This document shows, piece by piece, positions 17,183-26,009 of a DNA stretch of 64,000 nt (within the stretch, counting starts at the first letter, position 1; the number at the start of each line of letters is the position of its first letter). The notes under the pieces were generated by a model. The model was given only the letters and a program-made list of their open reading frames with translations, did not search any database and had not been told where the DNA came from. The DNA is from JAPLJM01 sp963708515. GTDB taxonomy: Bacteria > Desulfobacterota > Syntrophia > Syntrophales > Fen-1087. The translations under genes and the position numbers were made by a program. The stretch spans positions 1 to 64,000 of the forward strand of contig CAVPSX010000002.1 of NCBI GenBank assembly GCA_963708515.1. The letters are read 5' to 3'.

Positions 17183-17258
17183 GGGCCCATAGCTCAATTG
17201 GTAGAGCCACCGGCTCATAACCGGTCGGTCCCTGGTTCGAACCCAGGTGGGCCCACCA
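17183..17258 (+). tRNA. tRNA with CAT anticodon (elongator Met or Ile2)
   Basis: A 76-base cloverleaf with encoded CCA. The acceptor stem GGGCCCA/TGGGCCC, D stem GCTC/GAGC, anticodon stem ACCGG/CCGGT with loop CTCATAA, and T stem CCTGG/CCAGG with TTCGAAC all pair. The anticodon CAT fits methionine or, if C34 is lysidinylated, isoleucine (AUA). It lacks the unpaired first acceptor base of initiator tRNA, so it is not tRNA-fMet. Sequence alone does not separate the other two. Confidence 0.93.
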
Positions 17259-17372
17259 TCACTTCCGGGGGGAGTTTTATAAATTGGGAAGATAAAGGAT
17301 GGCGCTTACGGTGATTTATGGAATGCATGCAAGCAAAGGGAAAGCAAATTCTGGAAGCTCAACCTTCCTCTT

Positions 17373-17404
17373 AAAAAATGCACCTGCCGAAGGGTGCATT
17401 TTTT
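17373..17404. terminator. Intrinsic terminator after the tRNA
   Basis: AAAAAATGCACC (17373-17384), 8-base loop, GGTGCATTTTTT (17393-17404): a perfect 12-base stem flanked by A and T runs, so it can work in both directions. It lies between the tRNA and the zinc-ribbon gene. Confidence 0.8.
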
Positions 17405-17429
17405 ATATTTCAATGAAGGGGGATTGTCC

Positions 17430-18152
17430 TTGGGAGCACAACTGAAATTCATTACGGCTTTACAGAAAATCGACACAGAAATCGCCAGAATTAATAATCG
17501 AAAAAAGATGCTGCCCGGGGAACTGGCAAATCTGGATGAAACATTTCAGGTTTTTTGCGCTGATTTCGAAAAGGACCAAAAAGCCAGGGATGAATTAGAC
17601 AAAGCTCATAAGGAGAGAGAAGAAAAACTCAAACGGGGACTTGAAACCCTGAAAAAAACGAAAGAGCGCCTGTCCGAGGTTAAGACGAACAAAGAATATC
17701 AGGCGATGCTTAAGGAAATTGAGGTCACTGAATCGAAAAACAGCACGATGGAAGACGAGATTCTCATCATCATGGATAAACTTGACCAGATCAAGAAACA
17801 GGTCATGGTTAAAGAAAAAGAGCTCGATGAACGCCGGCGTGATTACGAATCGAAAAAGCAAAGAATCGAGAAGGAGTTGGCAGACATGGATGCGGAAATC
17901 GCTTCTTATCTCGAAAAGCATGTGCTGCTGAAGGAGCAGATCGCTCCGGGTCTGCTGAAAAAATATGCAACAATCAGAAGCAGAAGTCATGGCCTGGCGG
18001 TGGTTGCGGCTTGGAAGGAGATTTGCACGGGCTGCCACATGAATATTCCGCCGCAATTGTATATTGAATTGCAGAAGGATGTCGATATCGAATATTGCCC
18101 CCATTGCAACCGGATCATTTACTGGGAGGATCAGAATATAAAAGACGCATAG
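17430..18152 (+). CDS. Coiled-coil C4 zinc-ribbon protein (DUF164/zf-RING_7 family)
   Basis: About 240 aa from the TTG at 17430, which has a GGGGG site 8 bases upstream; an earlier in-frame start would lie inside the terminator hairpin. The first ~195 residues are a long charged coiled-coil hairpin (runs such as KEREEKLKRGLETLKKTKERL). The C-terminus has a zinc ribbon with CTGC and CPHC about 30 residues apart. The family is widespread, usually near housekeeping genes, and members include chlamydial CT398/CdsZ, linked to flagellar/secretion ATPases and sigma54. Function here is unknown. Confidence 0.9.
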   Translation: MGAQLKFITALQKIDTEIARINNRKKMLPGELANLDETFQVFCADFEKDQKARDELDKAHKEREEKLKRGLETLKKTKERLSEVKTNKEYQAMLKEIEVTESKNSTMEDEILIIMDKLDQIKKQVMVKEKELDERRRDYESKKQRIEKELADMDAEIASYLEKHVLLKEQIAPGLLKKYATIRSRSHGLAVVAAWKEICTGCHMNIPPQLYIELQKDVDIEYCPHCNRIIYWEDQNIKDA

Positions 18153-18192
18153 CCTGAAAACAATACAGATGGCTCTTTTTCGTTTTATGCTT

Positions 18193-18198
18193 TATAAT
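18193..18198 (+). promoter_or_regulatory. -10 element of the rnpB promoter
   Basis: Perfect TATAAT at 18193-18198, about 14 bases before the predicted 5' end of RNase P RNA at 18213. The -35 region (around 18170) matches poorly. Confidence 0.55.
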
Positions 18199-18212
18199 GT
18201 GATCCAATAAAA

Positions 18213-18594
18213 GTGTTGGAGCAGATCAGATGATCGCTGGTCCGGATTGTATCCGGACGGGAGGAAAGTCCGAGCTCCGCAGGGCAGGATGGTCGCTAAC
18301 GGCGACTGGGGGAGACCCTAAGGAAAGTGCCACAGAAAATATACCGCCCGCCATGTGCGGGTAAGGGTGAAAAGGCGAGGTAAGAGCTCACCGCTTCCCT
18401 GGTGACAGGGAAGGCACGGCAAACCCCATCCGGAGCAAGACCGAATAGGAGAACATTCAAGGGTGGCCCGCCCGACGTTCTCGGGTTGTGTCGCTAGAGG
18501 CCGCAGGCAACTGCTGTCCCAGATGAATGATCATCGCCGCTTTCCGGGTGACCGACAAGCGGAACAGAACTCGGCTTACGATCTGGTTCGACAC
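18213..18594 (+). ncRNA. rnpB: RNase P RNA, bacterial type A
   Basis: The catalytic RNA that matures tRNA 5' ends. The universally conserved core is visible: GGAGGAAAGTCCGAGCTCC, ACAGAAA, GAGGTAAGAGCTCACCG and CAGAACTCGGCTTA near the 3' end. The closing helix P1 is formed by 18213-18227 with 18580-18594, which pair at 14 of 15 positions. The 382-base length is normal. A TATAAT box lies upstream and a strong terminator downstream. Confidence 0.97.
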
Positions 18595-18599
18595 CTAAT

Positions 18600-18647
18600 A
18601 AAAACAGCGTTCATCGCGGTTGTGCATGCGGTGAACGCTGTTTTTTT
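18600..18647. terminator. Intrinsic terminator after rnpB (bidirectional)
   Basis: AAAAACAGCGTTCATCGC pairs with GCGGTGAACGCTGTTTTT across a short loop, with a T run to 18647. The A run on the other flank lets it also end the minus-strand ppsA transcript, whose stop is at 18670. Confidence 0.9.
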
Positions 18648-18669
18648 GTGATGACCCACTCAAATCCAT

Positions 18670-21081
18670 TCAGGATATGTTGAGCTCCTTCTCCGTTTCC
18701 AGAATTTCCACCGTGGTTTTGATGACCGTATCCGAATTCAGGGACATGCTGTCTATTCCACATTCAACGAGGAACCGGGCGAATTCAGGATAATCGCTGG
18801 GCGCCTGCCCGCAAATGCCCATTTTCTTGCCCATGTTATTGGATTTGGTGATGGCGGTCCGGATCAGATCCATCACCGCTTTATTTCGCTCATCGAAGAT
18901 ATGGGCCACTTCCGCTGAATCCCGGTCCAGACCGAGCGTCAACTGCGTCAGATCATTGGAGCCGATTGAAAAGCCATCGAAGATCTTGCCGAAATCTTCA
19001 ATCAGGATGACATTGCTCGGGATCTCAACCATCATGTAGATTTCAAGACCATTTTCACCCTGTACAAGCCCTTGGTCCGCCATGACCTTGATGACTTTTT
19101 CCCCTTCCTCCACGGTCCGGCAGAAGGGGATCATGAGCTTCACATTGGTCAGGCCCATTTCGTTCCTGACTTTTTTCATGGCCTCACATTCCAGGGCGAA
19201 AGCGGCGCGGTATTTAACGTCGTAGTAACGGGAGGCCCCGCGGAAACCGATCATCGGGTTTTCTTCATGGGGTTCAAAGAAGGACCCGCCGATCAGATTG
19301 GCGTACTCGTTACTTTTGAAGTCGCTCATGCGGACGATGACATCATTCGGCCAGAAGGCGGCGCCGATTTTCGCAACCCCCTGGGCGAGCTTGTCCACAA
19401 AGAAATCCCGGCGGTCACTGTAGCCCTTGGTCATTGTTTCTATCTTGTCGCGGACCCCCTGGTCTGTGACCTTATCGAACTGGATCAGCGCCATGGGATG
19501 GATGCTGATGTACTGGTTGATGATAAATTCGAGACGGGCGAGTCCCACCCCGTCGTTGGGAATCGCGGCCAGTGTGAAGGCGTTTTCGGGATTTCCCAAG
19601 TTCATCATGATTTTGGTCTTGGGACGGGCCATATTCTTGGCGTTGATCCGCTGAACTTCAAATTTCAGAAGGCCATCATAGACTTTGCCGACTTCTCCCT
19701 CTGCACAGGATACCGTGGCATGCGTCACCCCCTGCAAGGCCTTTGTTCCGTTCCCCGTCCCTACAATGCAGGGAACGCCCAGTTCCCGGCTGACAATGGC
19801 TGCATGACAGGTCCGCCCCCCCTTGTTAGTGACGATGGCCGAGGCGATCTTCATGATCGGCTCCCAGTCGGGATCGGTCATGTCAGTGACGAGAACCTCC
19901 CCTTTTTTGAAGTATTTGATCTCTTCCACGGACTTTATCACCTGGACAGGTCCGGCCCCGATTCTTGCACCCACGCTGGTCCCGGTGACCAAGGGTTCCC
20001 TGGATTCAAGGAGAACATAAGTTTCAAGGACATTGACGTCCTTCTGCGACTGAACCGTTTCCGGTCTGGCCTGCAGGATGAAGAGATCTCCGGTCCTGCC
20101 GTCTTTCCCCCATTCGATGTCCATGGGTTTAAAATAACCGGCTTCAGTGGAATAATGATCCTCAATGATCGTGGTCCAGCGGGCGAGCTGGAGAATTTCA
20201 TCATCCGTCAGACAAAAACGCTCGCGGTCCTCCTGGGGAACCGGAACGGTTTCGGTGGCTTCGCCGCCGACTCCCGTCGCATAGATCATTTTAATTTCCT
20301 TGGCACCCAGCTTTTTTTGAACGATCGGTCGATGTCCGGTCTTCAGCGTGGGTTTAAAGACGAAAAACTCGTCGGGATTGACGGATCCCTGAACGACGGT
20401 TTCGCCCAGTCCGTAAGATCCGGTGATCAGAATGGCTTCTTTGAAGCCGGATTCCGTGTCGATCGAAAAAATGACCCCGGATGTTCCCAGATCAGAGCGG
20501 ACCATTTTCTGCACGCCGATGGACAGGGCGATGGACAGATGATCAAATCCTTTGTCAACGCGGTAGGATATGGCCCTGTCCGTAAACAGGGAGGCAAAAC
20601 ATTTCTTGCAGGCTTCGAGGAGGGCCTCTTTCCCTGTCACATTGAGATAGGTTTCCTGCTGTCCGGCGAAGCTCGCATCGGGCAGGTCTTCTGCCGTGGC
20701 GGAACTGCGCACGGCTACGTCTGTATCAGGTCCGTATTCTTCGCAGAGCTTTCCGTACGCCGCGATGATTTCATCTTCCAGGTCCTTTGGAAAAGGCGAA
20801 TGATAGATGAGCGATCGAACCTGACGGCCCCTGCTCTTGAGGTTCTCCATGTCGTGGGTGTCCAGATCCGAAAGAATCTGTCTCATCTGTTCGGCGATGC
20901 CCGATGATTTCAGGAGGTAGCGGTAAGCATTAGCCGTAACGGCATAACCATCGGGAATATGGACCCCCTTGGAAATCAATTCCCTTCTCATTTCACCGAG
21001 AGAGGCATTCTTCCCGCCCACCTGTGGAATGTCGGCCAGCTCAAGCTCATCGAACCATAGGACCATTTTATCGTCTTTCAT
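18670..21081 (-). CDS. ppsA: Phosphoenolpyruvate synthase (pyruvate, water dikinase)
   Basis: 803 aa from the ATG at 21081, which has GGAGGAG upstream; an in-frame start 69 bases earlier lacks a site. It converts pyruvate + ATP to PEP + AMP + Pi, the entry to gluconeogenesis. The N-terminal nucleotide-binding domain (GGKNASLGEMRR at ~20), the swivelling phospho-histidine domain (GGRTCHAAIVSRELGVPCIVG) and the PEP/pyruvate barrel (GSNDLTQLTLGLDRDS, ICGQAPSDYPEF) are all present. In an organism that grows on acids through acetyl-CoA this would supply C3 units for sugars. Confidence 0.96.
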   Translation of the reverse strand: MKDDKMVLWFDELELADIPQVGGKNASLGEMRRELISKGVHIPDGYAVTANAYRYLLKSSGIAEQMRQILSDLDTHDMENLKSRGRQVRSLIYHSPFPKDLEDEIIAAYGKLCEEYGPDTDVAVRSSATAEDLPDASFAGQQETYLNVTGKEALLEACKKCFASLFTDRAISYRVDKGFDHLSIALSIGVQKMVRSDLGTSGVIFSIDTESGFKEAILITGSYGLGETVVQGSVNPDEFFVFKPTLKTGHRPIVQKKLGAKEIKMIYATGVGGEATETVPVPQEDRERFCLTDDEILQLARWTTIIEDHYSTEAGYFKPMDIEWGKDGRTGDLFILQARPETVQSQKDVNVLETYVLLESREPLVTGTSVGARIGAGPVQVIKSVEEIKYFKKGEVLVTDMTDPDWEPIMKIASAIVTNKGGRTCHAAIVSRELGVPCIVGTGNGTKALQGVTHATVSCAEGEVGKVYDGLLKFEVQRINAKNMARPKTKIMMNLGNPENAFTLAAIPNDGVGLARLEFIINQYISIHPMALIQFDKVTDQGVRDKIETMTKGYSDRRDFFVDKLAQGVAKIGAAFWPNDVIVRMSDFKSNEYANLIGGSFFEPHEENPMIGFRGASRYYDVKYRAAFALECEAMKKVRNEMGLTNVKLMIPFCRTVEEGEKVIKVMADQGLVQGENGLEIYMMVEIPSNVILIEDFGKIFDGFSIGSNDLTQLTLGLDRDSAEVAHIFDERNKAVMDLIRTAITKSNNMGKKMGICGQAPSDYPEFARFLVECGIDSMSLNSDTVIKTTVEILETEKELNIS

Positions 21082-21277
21082 GAATGTCTCCTCCTGCATG
21101 ATATGTTTTGATGGGCAATGTGATTTGGAATAGCGTCGTTTTCTTATCAAATCGGTCTATGCAAGTCAAACGGAAAGATTTATAAAGGGGCGTCTGTGAA
21201 GGTAATCAGGATTGTCCGTGACACAAAGGCTCTGGGTTGGGGCAGCCGGGGTCGTCAATGGGATCATCACGCGATTG

Positions 21278-21311
21278 AAAAAAGGCCGGAAGAATTGCCT
21301 TCCGGCCTTTT
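21278..21311 (-). terminator. Intrinsic terminator of the Cache-domain sensor gene
   Basis: AAAAGGCCGGAAG (21280-21292) pairs with CTTCCGGCCTTTT (21299-21311). On the minus strand the stem is followed by a TTTTTT run. It lies 7 bases after the stop at 21318. Confidence 0.88.
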
Positions 21312-21317
21312 AAAGAT

Positions 21318-22634
21318 TTATTTATCTTCGTCCTCTTCCTCGTCGTTAAAATGGCTTTCCCCTTCGGAGCCCTCAGGAATTTCCGCTTCGATGGAGCGCG
21401 TGATTCCACGGGCCAGGAGGGCCAGGATGAGGAACAGGATAATAACGGAGATCGTCAGGATCAGAATGATCGTCGTTGTCCATGCTTTTGCTTCCTTATC
21501 GATATTTTGTGACGTCTTGACGGCCAGCTCGTTGAATTTATCCACATCAACGCCCATACCGATCCATCCGAATCCTCCTGGCTCAGGTATATCTCTTGTA
21601 AAAAACCGGATGGGCGCGTAGGCGACGAATTTTGTATGTCCCGCAAACTTGTACATCTTGATGCCTGATTTTCCAGTAGCCGCATCCTTGGCCACTTCCG
21701 GCAGGTTCGGATCCATGAAGGAAAGGAGATTCAGGTTCAGGACCTCTTCGCCTTTTTTTGTCAGCTCTGCCGAATTTGTCTGCGTGAGCGCGGCGACCGG
21801 CGTCCCATTTTTATAAAGCCCCCTGATATGGTAGTCACCGGGATGGGAAATGACATATCCCTGGTGGTCGACCATGTAGGCATAATTCCCCGTAGCACCG
21901 TCCGCTTCAAAAACAGGCGCTGCCTGCGTGGGGATAATATGGTCCGTATAACCGGCAAGATGACGGAAGTCCAGGGCCAGACTGATGACCCCGGCAAATC
22001 CCTCTTGTCCGAACAGGGGGGTTGCGAATCGGACAATGCCTTCAAACCGCTTCCCTTTTTCGAACTCCAGCCGGTTCACATACCAGCCGGTGACCGGGGA
22101 GACATAAACTTCGCCTTTGTTCAGTTTCTTTGCTCTGGCAAAATAGTCTTCATTTTTGTACGTTGTGTTTGCCGGGTTACCGATATTGGCCAATTTTGAA
22201 CCGGGGACGATCTCCCCGTTGGAGACCTTGATCCGCTCATTGCCGTTTTTATCAATGAGAGACATCTCGATGTAAAGCGGCGCTGAAACCTGGCGGATGA
22301 TATCCTTCTCCTTCACCCAGATGCTTTTCCTGTTTTCATTGACAAACTTCTTGAATACGGGTTCAGAGGCTGGAATTATCGTGGAAATCAGGATATCCTT
22401 CTTGCGTTCCGTCAGGAAATTGGCAATCTCTTCCGCCGTATTCATGGCGCGTACCTTGATTTCTTCCTGAGATTTCTGGTCAAGAGCAGTCACTGCTCGT
22501 TCTTTTACTGTAACCCCTAATTTAAAAATGCCGTTGGCGATCAGAATAGCCATCAGTGATAAGGGGATTACGATAAGCAGGAAGAAGACTCTCGCTACAG
22601 TGAATAACTGCTTACCTTTTTTAGTTTCTGACAT
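21318..22634 (-). CDS. Double-Cache domain membrane sensor without output domain
   Basis: 438 aa. A short cytoplasmic tail, membrane helix 1 (about 13-35), a large extracytoplasmic region of ~340 residues and membrane helix 2 (about 378-402) are followed by only ~30 acidic residues (ending EEEDEDK). The outer region has dCache-type stretches such as LIDKNGNERIKVSNG, ANTTYKNEDYFARAKKLNKGEVYVSPV, YAYMVDHQGYVISHPG and GGFGWIGMGVDVDKFNEL. Such domains bind small ligands in chemoreceptors and kinases, but HAMP, kinase, cyclase and MCP modules are all absent. It ends at a good terminator, so this is not truncation by a frameshift into a long downstream ORF. Partner unknown. Confidence 0.88.
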   Translation of the reverse strand: MSETKKGKQLFTVARVFFLLIVIPLSLMAILIANGIFKLGVTVKERAVTALDQKSQEEIKVRAMNTAEEIANFLTERKKDILISTIIPASEPVFKKFVNENRKSIWVKEKDIIRQVSAPLYIEMSLIDKNGNERIKVSNGEIVPGSKLANIGNPANTTYKNEDYFARAKKLNKGEVYVSPVTGWYVNRLEFEKGKRFEGIVRFATPLFGQEGFAGVISLALDFRHLAGYTDHIIPTQAAPVFEADGATGNYAYMVDHQGYVISHPGDYHIRGLYKNGTPVAALTQTNSAELTKKGEEVLNLNLLSFMDPNLPEVAKDAATGKSGIKMYKFAGHTKFVAYAPIRFFTRDIPEPGGFGWIGMGVDVDKFNELAVKTSQNIDKEAKAWTTTIILILTISVIILFLILALLARGITRSIEAEIPEGSEGESHFNDEEEDEDK

Positions 22635-22684
22635 TCGCTATTCCCCCTAACTGTTGTTATTTTGAAGTTAATGTTTGATTCGAA

Positions 22685-23062
22685 TTAACCCAAAAAATAA
22701 CGCATGTAGGGGTTTGCATACAGGAGGATCAGCGAGACAACGAGCGCATAGATGGCAACGGATTCCGCCATGGCCATGCCCACCAGCATGACCGTCATGA
22801 TCTTTCCCTGAACCCCGGGGTTTCTGCCAACGGCCGCACAGGCGCCGCTCGCCGCTGTTCCGATTCCCAAACCGGCTCCTACAGCCCCGACACCAATAGC
22901 AAAGCCGGCCGCAAGCATCGCGCCCACGGCAAAAAGAACCTTTGTGTAGGATTCACCGGCTCCCGGAAGGGCCTCTGCCGCGTAAACAAGGGGTGACGAC
23001 ACCAGCAGAGCTCCCGCTGCGACAAGAAGCGTCAACAACATTTTACCAAATTTCCCTAACAT
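22685..23062 (-). CDS. atpE: F-type ATP synthase subunit c
   Basis: 125 aa, longer than the usual 75-90 because of a signal-peptide-like N-terminal extension (hydrophobic 8-28, VYAAE). The mature part has the two c-ring helices: a glycine-rich helix (GVGAVGAGLGIG, residues 57-68), the polar loop GRNP, and the second helix with the ion-binding carboxylate E100 in AMAESVAIY. The glutamine of Na+-specific c subunits on helix 1 appears replaced by isoleucine, so protons are the likelier ion. No other atp gene is adjacent: the upstream neighbour is divergent, the downstream one is the Cache sensor. Confidence 0.94.
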   Translation of the reverse strand: MLGKFGKMLLTLLVAAGALLVSSPLVYAAEALPGAGESYTKVLFAVGAMLAAGFAIGVGAVGAGLGIGTAASGACAAVGRNPGVQGKIMTVMLVGMAMAESVAIYALVVSLILLYANPYMRYFLG

Positions 23063-23468
23063 CTTTCTTTCTCCTTTCCTGCTTGATTAAGTTTTTCGCC
23101 TCTTTCCGTAACATAAAAATCGCGCCCGGAAAAGAGGAATTTCTCATGATTTGCGCGAAGGAACTGCAACACATGTGCCATATGTCTCACTCTGGCCTGC
23201 CCTCTCGCCAACATCGGATAGTTGCTTGCTTATTTTCTTTACAGGCAGAATATATTGTTCTCGATGGAAGCGGATATCGTTTAACATCCTATTCAACAGA
23301 CGGGATAAATTGAACGAAAAGTATAATAAGGGCCTATGATCCGAGGCCCATAAAATATTTTATATTGAAATTTTCTTGCAGGGTCGATAAGATCTGTTTG
23401 CACTTTGCATCGGGTAATCAAATACAGGACTTGCGGGATAACGTCTTTTGAGAAGAAGGGATTAAGGA
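23063..23468. other. Intergenic region upstream of atpE
   Basis: About 406 bases between divergent atpE and the small plus-strand gene. It contains a GGGCCT (23330-23335) / AGGCCC (23344-23349) hairpin followed immediately by the perfect 14-base palindrome ATAAAATATTTTAT (23350-23363), and a TATAAT at 23322-23327 in the plus direction without a good -35. No gene is supported here, and no atpB lies upstream of atpE. Confidence 0.4.
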
Positions 23469-23651
23469 ATGCAGGAAATATTAACGGCGGTCACCTATCT
23501 TGTGGTATGGCTGATCTGTCAGCGTGTCATCGGCATTGAAAGCGGCTTAACAACCCTGCTTATTTCGCTGGCGGCAGCCTTTTCCGTCTATGTATTGTAT
23601 GCCATCCTGAATTATCAGATGAAAAAGCGCAAAGGTGGGCTTCGGGAGTAG
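23469..23651 (+). CDS. Small two-helix membrane protein, function unknown
   Basis: 60 aa with two hydrophobic stretches (about 4-20 and 27-47) and a basic tail (KKRKGG). I do not recognise a family. Support comes from the ATG start with AAGG-type bases upstream, a hydrophobic pattern unlike a random frame, and its position 113 bases before the histidine kinase in the same direction. It could be a minor membrane accessory to the kinase, which is a guess. Confidence 0.5.
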   Translation: MQEILTAVTYLVVWLICQRVIGIESGLTTLLISLAAAFSVYVLYAILNYQMKKRKGGLRE

Positions 23652-23764
23652 CGGATCCCCCGCCAGGGCAAATTCCCCATTTTCAACAGGACACATCGCC
23701 CTTCAGGCAAGCGAACCGGGGGGGCTTGAAACAAAGCGCATAAAGACCAGAAAAGGCGTTGTGC

Positions 23765-26005
23765 ATGAGGGTTTCCATCTGGTTGGTTATATTATCGATC
23801 GTGATCCTGATTCTCGCGGTTGTTCTGATCGTCAGTCCTTTCCACGATAAGAATATTGCTGAACGTGATGCACTGGTATTGGCGGTTGTCATTGCCAGCC
23901 TGTCGTTTGCGTACGCCGGTTGGCGGCAGTTGCGCATCAACAGGGCATGGCGGCGCCTGCGGGAGAGTGAAAACTGGCAGGACAAGCTTTTTCGTGAAAA
24001 GAGAACCATCGAAGGAATCATTGAAGGATCGCCGATTCCCACCTTTGTCATCGGCAGGGATCATAAAATCATGTTCTGGAACAAGGCTTGCGCCGATCTC
24101 ATGGGCTATGAAGCTGCAGAGATGATCGGAACGGACCGGCAATACGCGCCCTTTTATCCGGAAAAACGTCCGGTGATTGCCGATCTGATCGTTGACAACG
24201 ATATCGAGAGCCTGGAAAAGTTGTACGGCAAGAAACGGGCGCAGAAATCCGCAGTGATCGAAGGAGCCTGGGAGGCCAGCGATTTCTTCGAAAATCGCAG
24301 CGGGGTCAGGCGGCACCTTTATTTCCTGGCGGCGCCGATTTACGATAAAAAAAGAGAGATCATTGCCGCCATTGAGACACTCCAGGATGTCACACGGCAG
24401 ACGGAACTCGAAAACGATTTGATGGGATACACGAAAACCCTCAAGAGCGAACTGGATAAAAACATCCGGCTGATTAAAACGATCGAGGGGATCATTGAGG
24501 GATCGCCGATCCCCACATTTGTCATCGGCAGAGATCATAGAATCATGTCTTGGAACAAGGCCTGCGCTGAACTCGTGGGGTATCAGGCCTCAGAAATGAT
24601 CGGTACGGATAAGCAGTACTTGCCCTTTTATCCGGAAAAACGCCCGGTGATTGCCGATCTGATCGTGGACAACGATATCGAGGGACTGGAAAAATATTAC
24701 GGCAAGAAGCGGGTGCAGAAATCGATGGTCGTCGAAGGCGCGTACGAGGCGAGGGATTTTTATCAGAAGCTCGGTGGACGGAGCCGGCATCTCTATTTTC
24801 TGGCGGCGCCGATCCGTGATGAGAAAGGGGAGATCATTGCGGCCATAGAAACGCTGCAGGACGTGAGTCTTGAAAAAGAAATGGCCGCGAATCTGAAAGA
24901 GTACGCCGAAACCATTCAAAACGAGCTCTCGGAGAATGTCAGGCTCAGGCAGGAAATTGAAGCGGTCTATAATTACCTGCGGTCGATTGTGGATAGCTCG
25001 CCCGATACCCTGTTTGATGTCAGCGGCGACGGCATTATCAACTATGTCAGCGGCAGTCTCAAAACGGAAAGGGGGGCGATCTTCAGAGAAATCAAAGGGA
25101 GATCTTTTGCAGAATTCGTAGCGCCCGAATATCGGGACCTGGCGTTGACCGTTTGGGAGAATGTTAAAAAAGGAATTTATCAGCCCTTTGAGATAGAAGC
25201 CACGGAAAAAGACGGATCCAGGCGGAATCTGTTGATCACGCCTTGCCCGGTCGAGGGGACCGATCGTTACGTACTTGTCCAGAGGGACGTCACGGAGTTT
25301 AAAAATCTTGAAAAAAAATTCTATGAAAGTGAGAAACTGGCGGCTATCGGCCAGTTATCGGCCGGGATCGCCCATGAAGTGCGCAATCCGCTATCTTCCA
25401 TCAAGATGAGCCTCCAGATCCTGGAAAAGCGCATGCAGCCCGAGGGAAATGATCTGAAGCGCTTCCGGATCGCCCAGCGGGAAGTGGAACACCTGGAAGA
25501 ACTCGTCAATGACGTGCTCATCTACGCGAAGCCCGCGGTCCCGAAAAGGGAACCCTCCGATATTCGAAAAATCATTGACAATGCCCTGGCTCTGGTCGAG
25601 AGGCTCTTGACGGACAAAAACATCCACGTTCAGACCGATTTTGAAGATGCGCTTCCGCTGCTGCACGTGGATTCAGCCATGCTGGAGCAAGCCTTCCTGA
25701 ATATCTACCGGAACGCCGTGGATGCCATGGAGATGGGCGGTGTCCTGCGCACCGCGGCCCGGCAGACAGGAAATGATCCGACACAGCTTCAGATCACCGT
25801 TGAAGATAACGGCTGCGGGATTGATGCGGCGGATCTGCCCCACGTTTTTAATCCCTTCTTTACCAAAAAGAAATATGGAACCGGCCTGGGGATGACGCAG
25901 GTCAAGAAAATCATTGATCTTCACATGGGAAGCATTGAAGTCAGCAGCAAAAAAGCAGAAGGAACCCGGGTGATGGTGACATTCCCGATCCATCAGGAAG
26001 GATAA
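23765..26005 (+). CDS. Membrane-anchored PAS-domain sensor histidine kinase
   Basis: 746 aa from the ATG at 23765 (AAAAGG 8 bases upstream). Two N-terminal membrane helices (about 4-24 and 34-52) are followed by two nearly identical PAS modules (from ~81 and ~239, repeat unit 158 aa), a third, different PAS (~400-490), the HisKA dimerisation helix with phospho-acceptor H537 (GIAHEVRNP), and an HATPase domain with NIYRNAVDAM, DNGCGI and GTGLGM. It autophosphorylates and should pass phosphate to the response regulator encoded 4 bases downstream. The ligand or redox cue of the PAS domains is unknown. Confidence 0.94.
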   Translation: MRVSIWLVILSIVILILAVVLIVSPFHDKNIAERDALVLAVVIASLSFAYAGWRQLRINRAWRRLRESENWQDKLFREKRTIEGIIEGSPIPTFVIGRDHKIMFWNKACADLMGYEAAEMIGTDRQYAPFYPEKRPVIADLIVDNDIESLEKLYGKKRAQKSAVIEGAWEASDFFENRSGVRRHLYFLAAPIYDKKREIIAAIETLQDVTRQTELENDLMGYTKTLKSELDKNIRLIKTIEGIIEGSPIPTFVIGRDHRIMSWNKACAELVGYQASEMIGTDKQYLPFYPEKRPVIADLIVDNDIEGLEKYYGKKRVQKSMVVEGAYEARDFYQKLGGRSRHLYFLAAPIRDEKGEIIAAIETLQDVSLEKEMAANLKEYAETIQNELSENVRLRQEIEAVYNYLRSIVDSSPDTLFDVSGDGIINYVSGSLKTERGAIFREIKGRSFAEFVAPEYRDLALTVWENVKKGIYQPFEIEATEKDGSRRNLLITPCPVEGTDRYVLVQRDVTEFKNLEKKFYESEKLAAIGQLSAGIAHEVRNPLSSIKMSLQILEKRMQPEGNDLKRFRIAQREVEHLEELVNDVLIYAKPAVPKREPSDIRKIIDNALALVERLLTDKNIHVQTDFEDALPLLHVDSAMLEQAFLNIYRNAVDAMEMGGVLRTAARQTGNDPTQLQITVEDNGCGIDAADLPHVFNPFFTKKKYGTGLGMTQVKKIIDLHMGSIEVSSKKAEGTRVMVTFPIHQEG

Positions 26006-26009
26006 CGGC

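Noticed and set aside
18463..18651. Small open frame inside RNase P RNA
   Set aside because: The region is fully explained by rnpB and its terminator.
19072..20907. 611-codon open frame on the plus strand
   Set aside because: Antisense to ppsA, which has every expected motif; no recognisable domain in the antisense product.
22942..23313. 123-codon open frame upstream of and overlapping atpE
   Set aside because: Starts antisense to atpE and continues into AT-rich intergenic sequence; no ribosome binding site or domain.
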